From NCBI GenBank assembly GCA_964654695.1, contig CAZZKJ010000032.1, positions 1 through 26,434 on the forward strand: a stretch of DNA of 26,434 bases, in the 5' to 3' direction. The notes under the pieces are model-generated. The model was not told the DNA's origin and did no database searches. It saw only the letters and a list, made by a program, of their open reading frames with translations. The stretch is from CAZZKJ01 sp964654695 (GTDB lineage Bacteria > Krumholzibacteriota > Krumholzibacteriia > WVZY01). Below, piece after piece: positions 14,546 through 22,079 of the stretch. The translations under genes were made by a program, and so were the position numbers. The stretch's first letter is position 1; each line of letters begins with the position of its first letter.

Positions 14546-16965
14546 TTTGTCTTCCAATCTTCGGCGATTTTTCTCAGGAAAGCCACGTTTCCCGCATAGT
14601 ATTTATCCCGGGACTCCAGGTTTACATCATGGAAAAAGGAACTGTCGCCTATAACAAGAAGCTCCCCGCTGCCGATTCTGCTGGTAACGGCCAGCGGATA
14701 GCCCCACTTCGACAGGAGTACATCGGCCTTCGTCCCCGGTTCAATTTCAACCGGCCATGCTTCGTGAAAGTTGATTCCCAGGGAATCGTCTCCGCTCTCG
14801 ACCGTAAACCGGCCGAGCGGTATATTGGCTATGGTTATGCCAAAGTGCTCCAAAAGTTCTTTAGAACCCGACAGCTCTTCAAAGCCGGTGGTAATGACGG
14901 CTTTCCCGCCGTTGATAATGAATTTTTCTATCGCTGCTATTTCAGTGGGTTCGTATTTCCTGCACGGAGCTATTATCAGGAGCACTTTCGAACCGGGCAG
15001 CAGATCATTGGGGAAGTTTTCTTCTATCGAGAGAAAATAACCATCCCTGGCCAGGTTCAGCTGCAAACCGCCGATGCTTTTATCCTTCCAGGCATGAAGC
15101 GAAAACCTGGCTCCGTGCGAGCAGTCGAGGACAGCCAGGTCTTTCGCGGAACCCGTTTCCAAGCCCCGTTCCGCAGAGGTTTTTGCATGTATGAAGCTGG
15201 GAATAATCTTTTTGCCGCCGGGATGCGTGATGCTTGCCGCGGCGGATCCGATACACAAACCGACGGCCATTCCGAATACAGGCACCGCGGACCGGTTCGC
15301 AATCAAAGCCGCGGATAGAACCACGAACAAAAGCAACAGCCATACTAATTGCGTGGCCGGGCTGTTGATCCGGCTCTTTTCTTGAGACAGGAATTGGAGA
15401 GAGCGCGCTACCGAATCGAGCGACCGCGACAGGGATAGATTCTGATATCCTGATGTATCGCCGAATACCAATACCTTGCCTTGTCCGTATTCGGCATCGG
15501 CCGCCAGCACGATGTCCCCCAACAGCTCGCCCGGATTATACCTTCGATCTCCGAGGAAGGACCGGCGTATGTCGGCCGGGTTGCCGGTATCCGAAAAACC
15601 ATACCGGGCGATTATTACCGGGCGGGTTTTTAAGTCTAAATCCAACGACGCCCCGACCCATATTTGAAAATCCTCTTCGCTTTTGATGTCGAAATTAAGG
15701 GGGTGGTTTCTGAGTTCCAGTGCGCCGTTCCACCCGTTTCCAAAAAAAGTTGCGCTGTCGAACAGAAAGCGTATCCCGACCGGTTTGAGCAAATCGTTGA
15801 ACGGACCTCTTATACCGGCCACGCCGGTATGATCGCCGAGACAGAGCAGGCCTCCGCCCTTTTTCACGTATTTCCAGATAATCCGCTTATCTTTATTGTC
15901 AAAATACTCTTGAATGTTGATCATTATTACGCAGTCGGGAGGATTATTGCCTGTGAGAATCGATAGATCATCACTGACGGCAACTTCGAATCCCGACGCC
16001 CGCAGCGTCGGAGGGAGCAAGCCGAACATTCCGGCACTGTGTTCGCCGTACTTGCCATGGACCGGTACGAGCCAGTTGAGATATCCGGCGTCATAAATCA
16101 TTACGCGGGTTTTCGTCTTTTCGGGGGGATGAGAATAACCCAGCGCTGCGGATACGATTATTCCTGAGGCCGCAGCCAGCACAACCATAAGAACAGCTGA
16201 AAGAGAGCGGCGGGGCGAGAACGTTTTCAAACAGGTTTTGCGGTCAAGCAGTGTGAACGCGCTTGCGCCCAGGATAACAAACAGGTGCTGCGAGTTCAGC
16301 AGAAGCCACGATGCATGGATGTGGTAATTGCTGATCCATTGAGCATAAAACTTGAGACCCGCGAGGTAGAGCAGATGTATAAGAATGAGAATAAATACGG
16401 TTTTCACCATGCGGATTAAATGGAAACCGCCGGACTGCGCCGTTCGCACTAACGCTAGCGCCAGCAGGGTTCCCAGAAGAGGCAGCCCCATGGCCGTCGG
16501 TCCCAGATTGCGCTCTTCCCGGGAGATAACTTCGCTCAAGTGCGATAGAATTGACGCCGCGCCCATCTTCGCGTGCCACAAGACTGGAAAATCACGCATA
16601 AGTTCGGCGGCGATTCCAACGACCGCAAGCGCGGCAATGTATGTTGCCAGCTCCGGAGCATCCGGGCAGTTTTTATAATTGAAAAGAACGAAAACGGCCG
16701 CGGCGAGCAGAAAGTTGAAATAAAAAATCCCCAGGTGTGCAAAAAGCGCTGCTGCAATAGACCCGGCGAAGAAGACCGCCGCCAGGCCCAGGGGAACCAT
16801 GCCGGTTTTTCCGAGCATGCGGAAGGAAGTGCTGAATGTCGCCAGAAAAACTATGAAGGACAAAAATGATAAAAGCCTGTAGAGGTCGCCGCCGAGAAGT
16901 CCCATAACGCCCAGTGCACAGCCCACAAGGAGAAGAAACGAGACATTTCTGAGCCATGAACGCAC
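14542..16965 (-). CDS. Large membrane protein with two GATase1/DUF4350-like domains (paralogue A)
   Basis: The 807-residue protein has the same layout as the coupled downstream gene: about eight helices (residues 1-275), a first alpha/beta domain (about 285-525), a membrane segment (about 535-570) and a second alpha/beta domain (about 590-800). The first domain shows PDCVIMINIQEYF, VKKGGGLLCLGDHTGVAG (G377-D378-H379-T380) and GQGKVLVFGDTSGYQN. The second shows IINGGKAVITTG and SGELLVIGDSSFFHD. These match the GATase1-like pattern of DUF4350/GldG proteins, without a catalytic Cys at the elbow. Sequence identity to paralogue B is low outside the motifs, so the duplication is old. The start is a GTG at 16965, with a poor Shine-Dalgarno (GGGAAG). 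It lies downstream of a terminator; I see no clear promoter of its own. Function unknown; presumably an envelope sensor or assembly factor. Confidence 0.83.
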   Translation of the reverse strand: MRSWLRNVSFLLLVGCALGVMGLLGGDLYRLLSFLSFIVFLATFSTSFRMLGKTGMVPLGLAAVFFAGSIAAALFAHLGIFYFNFLLAAAVFVLFNYKNCPDAPELATYIAALAVVGIAAELMRDFPVLWHAKMGAASILSHLSEVISREERNLGPTAMGLPLLGTLLALALVRTAQSGGFHLIRMVKTVFILILIHLLYLAGLKFYAQWISNYHIHASWLLLNSQHLFVILGASAFTLLDRKTCLKTFSPRRSLSAVLMVVLAAASGIIVSAALGYSHPPEKTKTRVMIYDAGYLNWLVPVHGKYGEHSAGMFGLLPPTLRASGFEVAVSDDLSILTGNNPPDCVIMINIQEYFDNKDKRIIWKYVKKGGGLLCLGDHTGVAGIRGPFNDLLKPVGIRFLFDSATFFGNGWNGALELRNHPLNFDIKSEEDFQIWVGASLDLDLKTRPVIIARYGFSDTGNPADIRRSFLGDRRYNPGELLGDIVLAADAEYGQGKVLVFGDTSGYQNLSLSRSLDSVARSLQFLSQEKSRINSPATQLVWLLLLFVVLSAALIANRSAVPVFGMAVGLCIGSAAASITHPGGKKIIPSFIHAKTSAERGLETGSAKDLAVLDCSHGARFSLHAWKDKSIGGLQLNLARDGYFLSIEENFPNDLLPGSKVLLIIAPCRKYEPTEIAAIEKFIINGGKAVITTGFEELSGSKELLEHFGITIANIPLGRFTVESGDDSLGINFHEAWPVEIEPGTKADVLLSKWGYPLAVTSRIGSGELLVIGDSSFFHDVNLESRDKYYAGNVAFLRKIAEDWKTK

Positions 16966-17021
16966 GGAGCTTCCCGATTATCCTTTCATTGCTGAGTTAA
17001 AACAGAAAAAACGCAAAGGTT

Positions 17022-17061
17022 AAAAAAATTCGAGGGCGGGACAGACATCCTGCCCTCGAAT
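17022..17061 (-). terminator. Rho-independent terminator after the Cys-rich protein gene
   Basis: On the minus strand a 14-position stem, ATTCGAGGGCAGGA with TCCCGCCCTCGAAT and a 6-base loop, has one mismatch and is followed by seven T. It lies 28 bases after the Cys-rich gene and 57 bases before the start of paralogue A. The two transcripts are therefore separated, unless read-through occurs. Confidence 0.9.
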
Positions 17062-17088
17062 CAGACTGAGTTACTACCCTGCTTCTCT

Positions 17089-17913
17089 CTACTTCCGGTA
17101 ATTATGCTTGATGCGTCCCCAATCCGTTCGCTGGACAGGGTTCGTGCATCCTGGCTGTCCGTCGCATGTCGGGCTTATGCCGTCGCACGTGTCATAGATC
17201 TTGGTGGTGTAATGACATTCGGCGCCGAATACGCATGTCGGGCTCGCGTTGTCGCACGTCGGGTACGTCTGGGCCGTACAGTGCTCTGGATTGTTTACCT
17301 GGCACTCGGGCCGCATGGGATTGCATGTTATCATTGCGTAATCGATCGTGGTTTTAACGCAATCGATATTCGCCGCGTCGCATGTAGGAGCCCTCGGATC
17401 GACTGTAAAGTCGCAAGTGAATACTCCGTCGCAGGTGTTGCCGTCGCACGTGTGATTGTACGGAGGAGGTTCCGTTGTGTGTCCTCCTGCAGCGCTGGTA
17501 CAATCCGCGTTGTTTGCATCGCACGTGAACTGCTGCGAATCATACGTATCGCATGTCGACATCTGGCACGTATAGGCATCCACTACACATGTATGTCCCA
17601 TGGGATCGGACGTGTGAGCGCCGGATATTCCGCACATCGGATTGGCTGCATCGCATGTCTCTGTTCCCGGGATGTTGTATGTATCGCAAGTATACCTGCC
17701 GTCGTACGTAGGCAATACTTGGGCGGCGACCGGTGTCGCCGTGCCGGCAAGGATTATCCTGCCGCCGTTTTCCAGCCTGTCGACGGCCTGGTTAAGAGCC
17801 ATTTTAAAGGCCGATGAGCCTTGATGTTGAACATGAACCTGAGGAGCGATGAACATCGAAGCGACTGCAGCGATCAGAATGGAGCAGATTAAAAAGCTGA
17901 TAGCTTTTTTCAT
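17089..17913 (-). CDS. Secreted cysteine-rich protein with Thr-Cys-Asp repeats
   Basis: I do not recognise a named family. From ATG 17913 the protein has 274 residues. It starts with a Sec signal peptide or membrane anchor (MKKAISFLICSILIAAVASM). A linker to about residue 75 contains a second mildly hydrophobic patch (GRIILAGTATPVAAQVLP). A Cys-rich region follows from C76 to C256 with 22 cysteines in 181 residues. Fifteen are preceded by Thr and eleven form Thr-Cys-Asp, spaced irregularly at about 4-15 residues (YTCDTY, FTCDANNADC, PTCDGQPGC). Aromatic residues are few and there is no PEP-CTERM, LPXTG or C-terminal helix. The basic tail is RTDWGRIKHNYRK. AAGGAGGTGA (17931-17922), a full anti-16S match, selects this start over the upstream codon at 17955 and suggests high expression. 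A disulfide-rich or metal-binding surface protein is likely; the role is unknown. Confidence 0.85.
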   Translation of the reverse strand: MKKAISFLICSILIAAVASMFIAPQVHVQHQGSSAFKMALNQAVDRLENGGRIILAGTATPVAAQVLPTYDGRYTCDTYNIPGTETCDAANPMCGISGAHTSDPMGHTCVVDAYTCQMSTCDTYDSQQFTCDANNADCTSAAGGHTTEPPPYNHTCDGNTCDGVFTCDFTVDPRAPTCDAANIDCVKTTIDYAMITCNPMRPECQVNNPEHCTAQTYPTCDNASPTCVFGAECHYTTKIYDTCDGISPTCDGQPGCTNPVQRTDWGRIKHNYRK

Positions 17914-18024
17914 ATGGAATTTCACCTCCTTCCCCTTTTTGAGAGTTGAGGTCAAAATCCTGCACTTTCAATAACTCTATCTCTGATATAAAAAAATGAG
18001 GTAGAATCATTTTTGAGATACGTC

Positions 18025-18053
18025 ATGATATCCAACTTTATTGCGAAAGTCAA
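18025..18053 (-). promoter_or_regulatory. Strong promoter of the Cys-rich protein gene
   Basis: On the minus strand TTGACT (18053-18048), a 17-base spacer and TATCAT (18030-18025) match sigma70 consensus at 10 of 12. The leader is about 100 bases. Confidence 0.65.
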
Positions 18054-18072
18054 TGAAATTATGTGCAAATTA

Positions 18073-18102
18073 TTGTATTATATATGGTTAAGTAGCTAAA
18101 AT
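18073..18102 (+). promoter_or_regulatory. Possible divergent promoter of the glycan cluster
   Basis: The 377-base gap 17914-18290 holds the minus-strand promoter, the leader of the Cys-rich gene and the leader of the legB-like gene. On the plus strand TTGTAT (18073-18078) and TAAAAT (18097-18102) with an 18-base spacer form a weak promoter candidate. Nothing else (RNA gene, repeat or attachment site) is recognisable in the gap. Confidence 0.3.
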
Positions 18103-18290
18103 TTTGGAGTAAAAATAGACCTTTTTCCAAATTCTGGAGTTTTTGTGATGATAAGTCAGATCGGGGCGCTCGTTGTGCGCGGCGGAGAAAATGCTTGCGA
18201 ACCGGGGATTTGTTCCTTAGGCTGACCTGGAAAGCGGTCCTCGAAAAAGAATATTCATGCATTTGTTCGAGATTATTTGAAAGGAAAGGT

Positions 18291-19280
18291 ATGGGCTTCA
18301 AGGGTAGGAATGTTCTGGTCACCGGGGCGGGGGGATTTGTTGGAAGCCACCTGGCGGAAGAGCTGGTCAATGCAGGTGCGAACGTCACCGCTTTTGTCAG
18401 ATACAATTCGAGAAACGATTGGGGTCTTCTCGACGGGCTTGCTCCTGGTATCAAGAACTCGATAGAAATCATTCCCGGGGATCTGAAGGACTCCGATACG
18501 GTCAGAAGGATATGCCGGGATAGAGATGTAGTGTTCCACCTGGCGGCGCTAATAGCTATTCCGTATTCTTATGTCAATCCGAGAGATCATGTTGAAACCA
18601 ATATAATTGGTACTTTCAATATAATGATGGGTGCAAAGGAAGGAGGTGTGGGCAAGATCGTTCATACTTCCACGAGCGAGGTGTACGGCACCGCAAGGTA
18701 TACGCCGATCGATGAAGGCCATCCTCTGCAGGCCCAATCGCCGTACTCGGCTTCCAAGATAGCCGCCGATAAGATAGCCGAGAGTTTTCACCTGTCTTAC
18801 GATCTGCCCGTGGTAACGGTCAGGCCCTTCAATACGTACGGCCCGAGACAGAGCGCCAGGGCCGTAATCCCCACTATTATTTCCCAGGCTCTTACCGGTG
18901 ATGAAATTCGTTTGGGATCGCTTACGCCCAAGAGGGATCTGAATTATGTGGGTGATACCGTCGGGGGATTTATGATGGCGGCGGAAAGCAAAGCCGCCGT
19001 GGGCCAGGTAATGAACTTCGGGTCGGGCAGAAGCATTTCCATTGGGGATCTGGTCGATAAAATTACAAAGATCATGGGAAAAGATTACAAGATTATTGAA
19101 GATGAAGAAAGAATAAGACCCAAAAACAGCGAGGTAATGGAGCTCATGGCCGATTCATCCAAGGCCAAAGAAATACTGGGATGGGAGCCGGCGACCGGGC
19201 TCGATGAAGGTCTTCGGTTGACGATAGAATACATCAGGGACAATATCGCCGGATTCAAGCCGGATATATATAATATTTGA
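18291..19280 (+). CDS. legB: NAD-dependent sugar-nucleotide 4,6-dehydratase, LegB-like (extended SDR)
   Basis: The 329-residue protein has the Rossmann motif G12-A-G-G15-F-V-G18 and the active site T128-S129-E130-V131-Y132-G with Y152-S-A-S-K156. It closely follows the LegB group (GDP-GlcNAc 4,6-dehydratase of legionaminic acid synthesis): AFVRYNSRNDWGLLD near the N-terminus, HLAALIAIPYSY, RPFNTYGPRQSARAVIPTII, ERIRPKNSEV and the C-terminal KPDIYNI. In that group the Ser-Glu pair before VYG takes part in dehydration to a 4-keto-6-deoxy sugar. The exact nucleotide sugar here (GDP- or UDP-GlcNAc) is inferred. ATG 18291 is preferred to an upstream start at 18195 because AAGGA (18281-18285) lies five bases before it and the family N-terminus follows. 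It is the first gene of the glycan cluster. Confidence 0.9.
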   Translation: MGFKGRNVLVTGAGGFVGSHLAEELVNAGANVTAFVRYNSRNDWGLLDGLAPGIKNSIEIIPGDLKDSDTVRRICRDRDVVFHLAALIAIPYSYVNPRDHVETNIIGTFNIMMGAKEGGVGKIVHTSTSEVYGTARYTPIDEGHPLQAQSPYSASKIAADKIAESFHLSYDLPVVTVRPFNTYGPRQSARAVIPTIISQALTGDEIRLGSLTPKRDLNYVGDTVGGFMMAAESKAAVGQVMNFGSGRSISIGDLVDKITKIMGKDYKIIEDEERIRPKNSEVMELMADSSKAKEILGWEPATGLDEGLRLTIEYIRDNIAGFKPDIYNI

Positions 19281-19374
19281 CAGGAGTTTTCATTAAATCC
19301 CTTCAGAGAACCGGTCCGGGAATTGCTTCGCTTGCCCAGGGCAGCCTAATTTAGCGAAAAGGAATCACCGACAA

Positions 19375-20067
19375 ATGAAAGCCGTTATAATGGCCGGGGG
19401 GTTGGGTTCCCGGCTCAAGCCGTTTACTCATATTATTCCGAAGCCGCTTCTTCCCGTCGGCGAAAAATCCGTCCTGGAACTAACGATTCATAAACTGCAA
19501 AGCCAGGGTTTCACAGAAATAATCCTGGCCGTCAACTACAAGTCCAATCTGTTCGAATCGTATTTTGGTGATGGATCTAAATTCGGGGTGAAGATCAGGT
19601 ATTCCAAGGAGGAAAAGAGATTGGGAACCGCCGGCCCCATGCTTTTATCCTCGCAATACCTGCAGGAGCCTTTTTTGGTGCTTAACGGCGACATATTGAC
19701 AAATATGGATTTCAACAAATTGAGAAAATTTCACATCGGCAATTCCGCGGATTTCACTTTGGTAACAAAAGTGCTTCAACTTCCCCTGCATTATGGAGTG
19801 GTCGAAAAGCAGGCGGACAGGATTCTTCATATAAAAGAAAAGCCGCTCATAGAATCGGAAATAAGCGCGGGTATATATTATATCAATCCGGAAGTTCTGG
19901 ATTTTATCTCCCCCGATAAGCGGTACGACATGACCGACCTGATGAAAAAACTTATATCTTCGGGCAAGAATGTGCTGGCGTATGTTCTAGAGGACTATTG
20001 GTTGGATATCGGGCAAATGAGCGACTATGAAAAGGCCCAGGAAGATTTCAAAGACGGCCTTATTTGA
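19375..20067 (+). CDS. Sugar-1-phosphate nucleotidyltransferase, PtmE-like without CBS domains
   Basis: The 230-residue NTP-transferase begins directly with the nucleotide-binding motif MAGGLGSRLKPFT (signature residues about 6-18) and PKPLLPVG. Metal-binding D106 is in LNGDILTN, KEKP is the sugar-contact region, and the C-terminal DYWLDIG (207-213) is typical. The block VNYKSNLFESYFGDGSKFGV followed by KEEKRLGTAG matches the catalytic domain of PtmE/LegF-side GlcN-1-P guanylyltransferases, which usually carry two CBS domains in front; these are absent here. It probably makes the NDP-sugar used by the LegB-like enzyme upstream. AAAAGGA (19357-19363) lies 11 bases before the ATG, slightly far. 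The gap to legB is 94 bases; the next gene starts two bases after its stop. Confidence 0.9.
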   Translation: MKAVIMAGGLGSRLKPFTHIIPKPLLPVGEKSVLELTIHKLQSQGFTEIILAVNYKSNLFESYFGDGSKFGVKIRYSKEEKRLGTAGPMLLSSQYLQEPFLVLNGDILTNMDFNKLRKFHIGNSADFTLVTKVLQLPLHYGVVEKQADRILHIKEKPLIESEISAGIYYINPEVLDFISPDKRYDMTDLMKKLISSGKNVLAYVLEDYWLDIGQMSDYEKAQEDFKDGLI

Positions 20068-20069
20068 TA

Positions 20070-20930
20070 ATGCGTTTGAAAGGCAAAAAAATCCTCGTTA
20101 CGGGCAGCAGCGGCTTTGTCGGAAGACACCTGGTCAGGACCCTGCGCGGAATAGGAGCACGGGTAAGCGAATTCGACATCGTCAAGGGCAAGGATATTAC
20201 GGTTTGGAAGGATTTTCAGAAAACACGAAAAGCCGATATCGTTTATCATCTCGCCGCGAAAACATTTGTTCCCTTTTCCAGCAGCAATCCGCGGCTGACG
20301 TATGAAGTCAATATCATAGGAACCTGCAACGCCCTTGAGTTCGCCCGCAGATCGGACGCCAAATTCGTATTCGCAAGCTCCTATGTGTACGGTAGTCCAT
20401 CGTACCTTCCCGTTGATGAGAAACATCCCGTTAATCCTACCAATCCATACGCGCGCAGCAAAGTTATCGGAGAACACCTGTGCCGCGCTTTTCACGAAGA
20501 TTACCGTCTTCGCTGCGTGATCCTCCGGCCGTTCAACATATACGGTTCCGGCCAGGAGGAAGCCTTCCTGGTTCCGGAAATACTAAAGCAGCTTCGCGCC
20601 GGAAACACGATTACCCTAAATAATCTGTCTCCCAGGCGGGACATGCTGCACGTAGATGATGCGGTGAATGCATATGTCAAAGCAGGAGAATACAATAAGA
20701 CCGATTTTGAAGCATTCAACATCGGATACGGGCGAAGCTTCAGCGTCAGGGAAATCGCCGAAAAACTCGCGGGGTTCTCGGGGGAAAAAGCCGTCATAAA
20801 GTCCCGTCGGCTTCGCAGAAAAGGGGAGATAGGCGAGACCGTGGCCGGCATCCGCAAGGCCGCGAGGCTTCTCAAGTGGAAGCCTCTGACGGGAATAGAT
20901 GAAGGGCTTGAATCGCTTTGTAGGCGCTAA
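20070..20930 (+). CDS. NAD-dependent epimerase/dehydratase (extended SDR) of the glycan cluster
   Basis: The 286-residue extended short-chain dehydrogenase has G12-S-S-G15-F-V-G18 for NAD(P), S103-S104-Y105-V-Y107-G in place of the usual S/T-x-x-x-Y-G stretch, and catalytic Y127-A-R-S-K131. Downstream are LRPFNIYGSGQ, SPRRDMLHVDDAV and FNIGYGRSFSVREI, all standard for UDP-hexose 4-epimerase/GDP-mannose dehydratase relatives. It lacks the acidic residue before VYG that LegB has, so an epimerase or reductase is more likely than a dehydratase. The sugar is unknown. It starts at ATG 20070 in the string TGATAATG, right after the nucleotidyltransferase stop, with no good Shine-Dalgarno, so translation is probably coupled. 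An overlapping TTG at 20064 is an alternative. Confidence 0.88.
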   Translation: MRLKGKKILVTGSSGFVGRHLVRTLRGIGARVSEFDIVKGKDITVWKDFQKTRKADIVYHLAAKTFVPFSSSNPRLTYEVNIIGTCNALEFARRSDAKFVFASSYVYGSPSYLPVDEKHPVNPTNPYARSKVIGEHLCRAFHEDYRLRCVILRPFNIYGSGQEEAFLVPEILKQLRAGNTITLNNLSPRRDMLHVDDAVNAYVKAGEYNKTDFEAFNIGYGRSFSVREIAEKLAGFSGEKAVIKSRRLRRKGEIGETVAGIRKAARLLKWKPLTGIDEGLESLCRR

Positions 20931-20963
20931 AAAAAACAACACTTTTCTCGGGACCGAACTGGA

Positions 20964-22025
20964 ATGAAAATCTTAATCCTCATCAACGGACTTTATCCGG
21001 AAACCATCGGTGGAATAGAGAAAATCGGTTCCGATCTGGCGGCCAATCTGGCCGGAGAACATGAAGTGCTGGTATACACGAAGTTGAAATCCGCTCTTGC
21101 GAGCGAGGAAACGAGAGACGGCTACAGGATAAAAAGATTCAAATCCGCTAATGATTACAAGTTCAAAGTGCCAATGGGTATTCGAACCATCCGGCTTATT
21201 GGAGAACTCAGAAGAGAACACCCGCGGCCGGATATAGTCTTGTCTATGAGTCTGGGTTTCGGCTTCACGGGGAGCTTGTTCAAAAGATTTTTCGGAATTC
21301 CGTTTCTTATTTATGTTCTGGGGACCGACTGGTACATAGCAAGAGACACATTCTTAAAAGGAGCGGCATTCAAACTCGGTATAAGAAAATGCAACTCGCT
21401 GATGACTCAGACCAAAATTATCAAGAAAGATATACTGAAATATTTTCCCAAATGTAAAATCGACGTTGTTCCCAATGGGATCTACACGCACGATCGCCGG
21501 GCCGGTGGAGACAAGATTCTTTTTCTTGGAAGGCTTTCTGCGGTAAAGGGGATCAGGTATTTGATAGAAGCCGCGAGAATCCTTGATAACTGTCCGGGGG
21601 TTGTAATCGGCGGTACCGGACCGGAAGAGAAGAAACTCAAGCGGCTTGCCGCCGGCGCAAATGTGACTTTTGCAGGACGCGTGGGAGATGTTCAAGAATT
21701 TTTCATGCAGGGACGGATATTCGTTCTGCCCTCGCTGTCGGAAGGCCTGCCCCAGGTTATACTGGAGGCCATGAGCTGCGGGCTTCCCGTGATCGCGACA
21801 CGCGTCGGCGGCGTTCCCGATGTGGTGGAGCACGGCAAGACCGGTTTTCTGGTAGATCCGGGCGATCCCCGTCAGCTGGCCGAATATGCCGGGATACTTC
21901 TTGGAGATGAAGCGCTCAGACGCGAGATGAGGTCTAACTGTCTGCGGGCCGTTCAGAATTATTCATGGGATATAATATCGGCTAAAATAGCGGGATTGAT
22001 GGATCGGGCTCTTCGCGGGGATTAG
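20964..22025 (+). CDS. Glycosyltransferase family 4 (GT-B fold)
   Basis: The 353-residue retaining glycosyltransferase has an N-terminal GT-B half opening with NGLYPETIGGIEKIGSDLA, the usual acceptor-side GGIE loop. The C-terminal donor half has VPNGIYT, LFLGRLSAVKGIRYLIEA, GGTGPEEKKL and the E-x7-E motif E260-GLPQVIL-E268 followed by MSCGLPVIATRVGG. No membrane helix is present; such enzymes act on the cytoplasmic face of the inner membrane. It closes the four-gene plus-strand cluster and likely uses the nucleotide sugar made by the three genes before it, for LPS, capsule or protein glycan. Donor and acceptor are not readable. The Shine-Dalgarno (CTGGA) is weak and close to the ATG. The C-terminus is convergent with the next gene, 54 bases away, without a clear terminator. 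Confidence 0.93.
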   Translation: MKILILINGLYPETIGGIEKIGSDLAANLAGEHEVLVYTKLKSALASEETRDGYRIKRFKSANDYKFKVPMGIRTIRLIGELRREHPRPDIVLSMSLGFGFTGSLFKRFFGIPFLIYVLGTDWYIARDTFLKGAAFKLGIRKCNSLMTQTKIIKKDILKYFPKCKIDVVPNGIYTHDRRAGGDKILFLGRLSAVKGIRYLIEAARILDNCPGVVIGGTGPEEKKLKRLAAGANVTFAGRVGDVQEFFMQGRIFVLPSLSEGLPQVILEAMSCGLPVIATRVGGVPDVVEHGKTGFLVDPGDPRQLAEYAGILLGDEALRREMRSNCLRAVQNYSWDIISAKIAGLMDRALRGD

Positions 22026-22079
22026 AGACGGCAGGGTCGCAGATTCGGTTCATCGCAGCTCCGGCCGGACAGCAGCTTA

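Noticed and set aside
17104..17817. Long plus-strand open frame (237 codons) rich in Arg, Val and Cys opposite the Cys-rich gene
   Set aside because: It is a shadow: the repeated Thr-Cys-Asp codons contain no stops in the opposite frame. The minus-strand frame has the signal peptide, promoter, Shine-Dalgarno and terminator.
17089..17913. Cys-rich repeats considered as a metallothionein, a lasso/RiPP precursor or a CRISPR-like repeat array
   Set aside because: Too long, secreted and irregularly spaced for a metallothionein or a RiPP precursor; no modification enzymes nearby, and the DNA repeats are short and uneven, without spacers.
18098..18142. Near-direct repeat AAATTTTGGAGT / AAATTCTGGAGT in the gap before the legB-like gene
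   Set aside because: Only two imperfect copies of 12 bases in AT-rich sequence; could be a regulator site but chance is likely.
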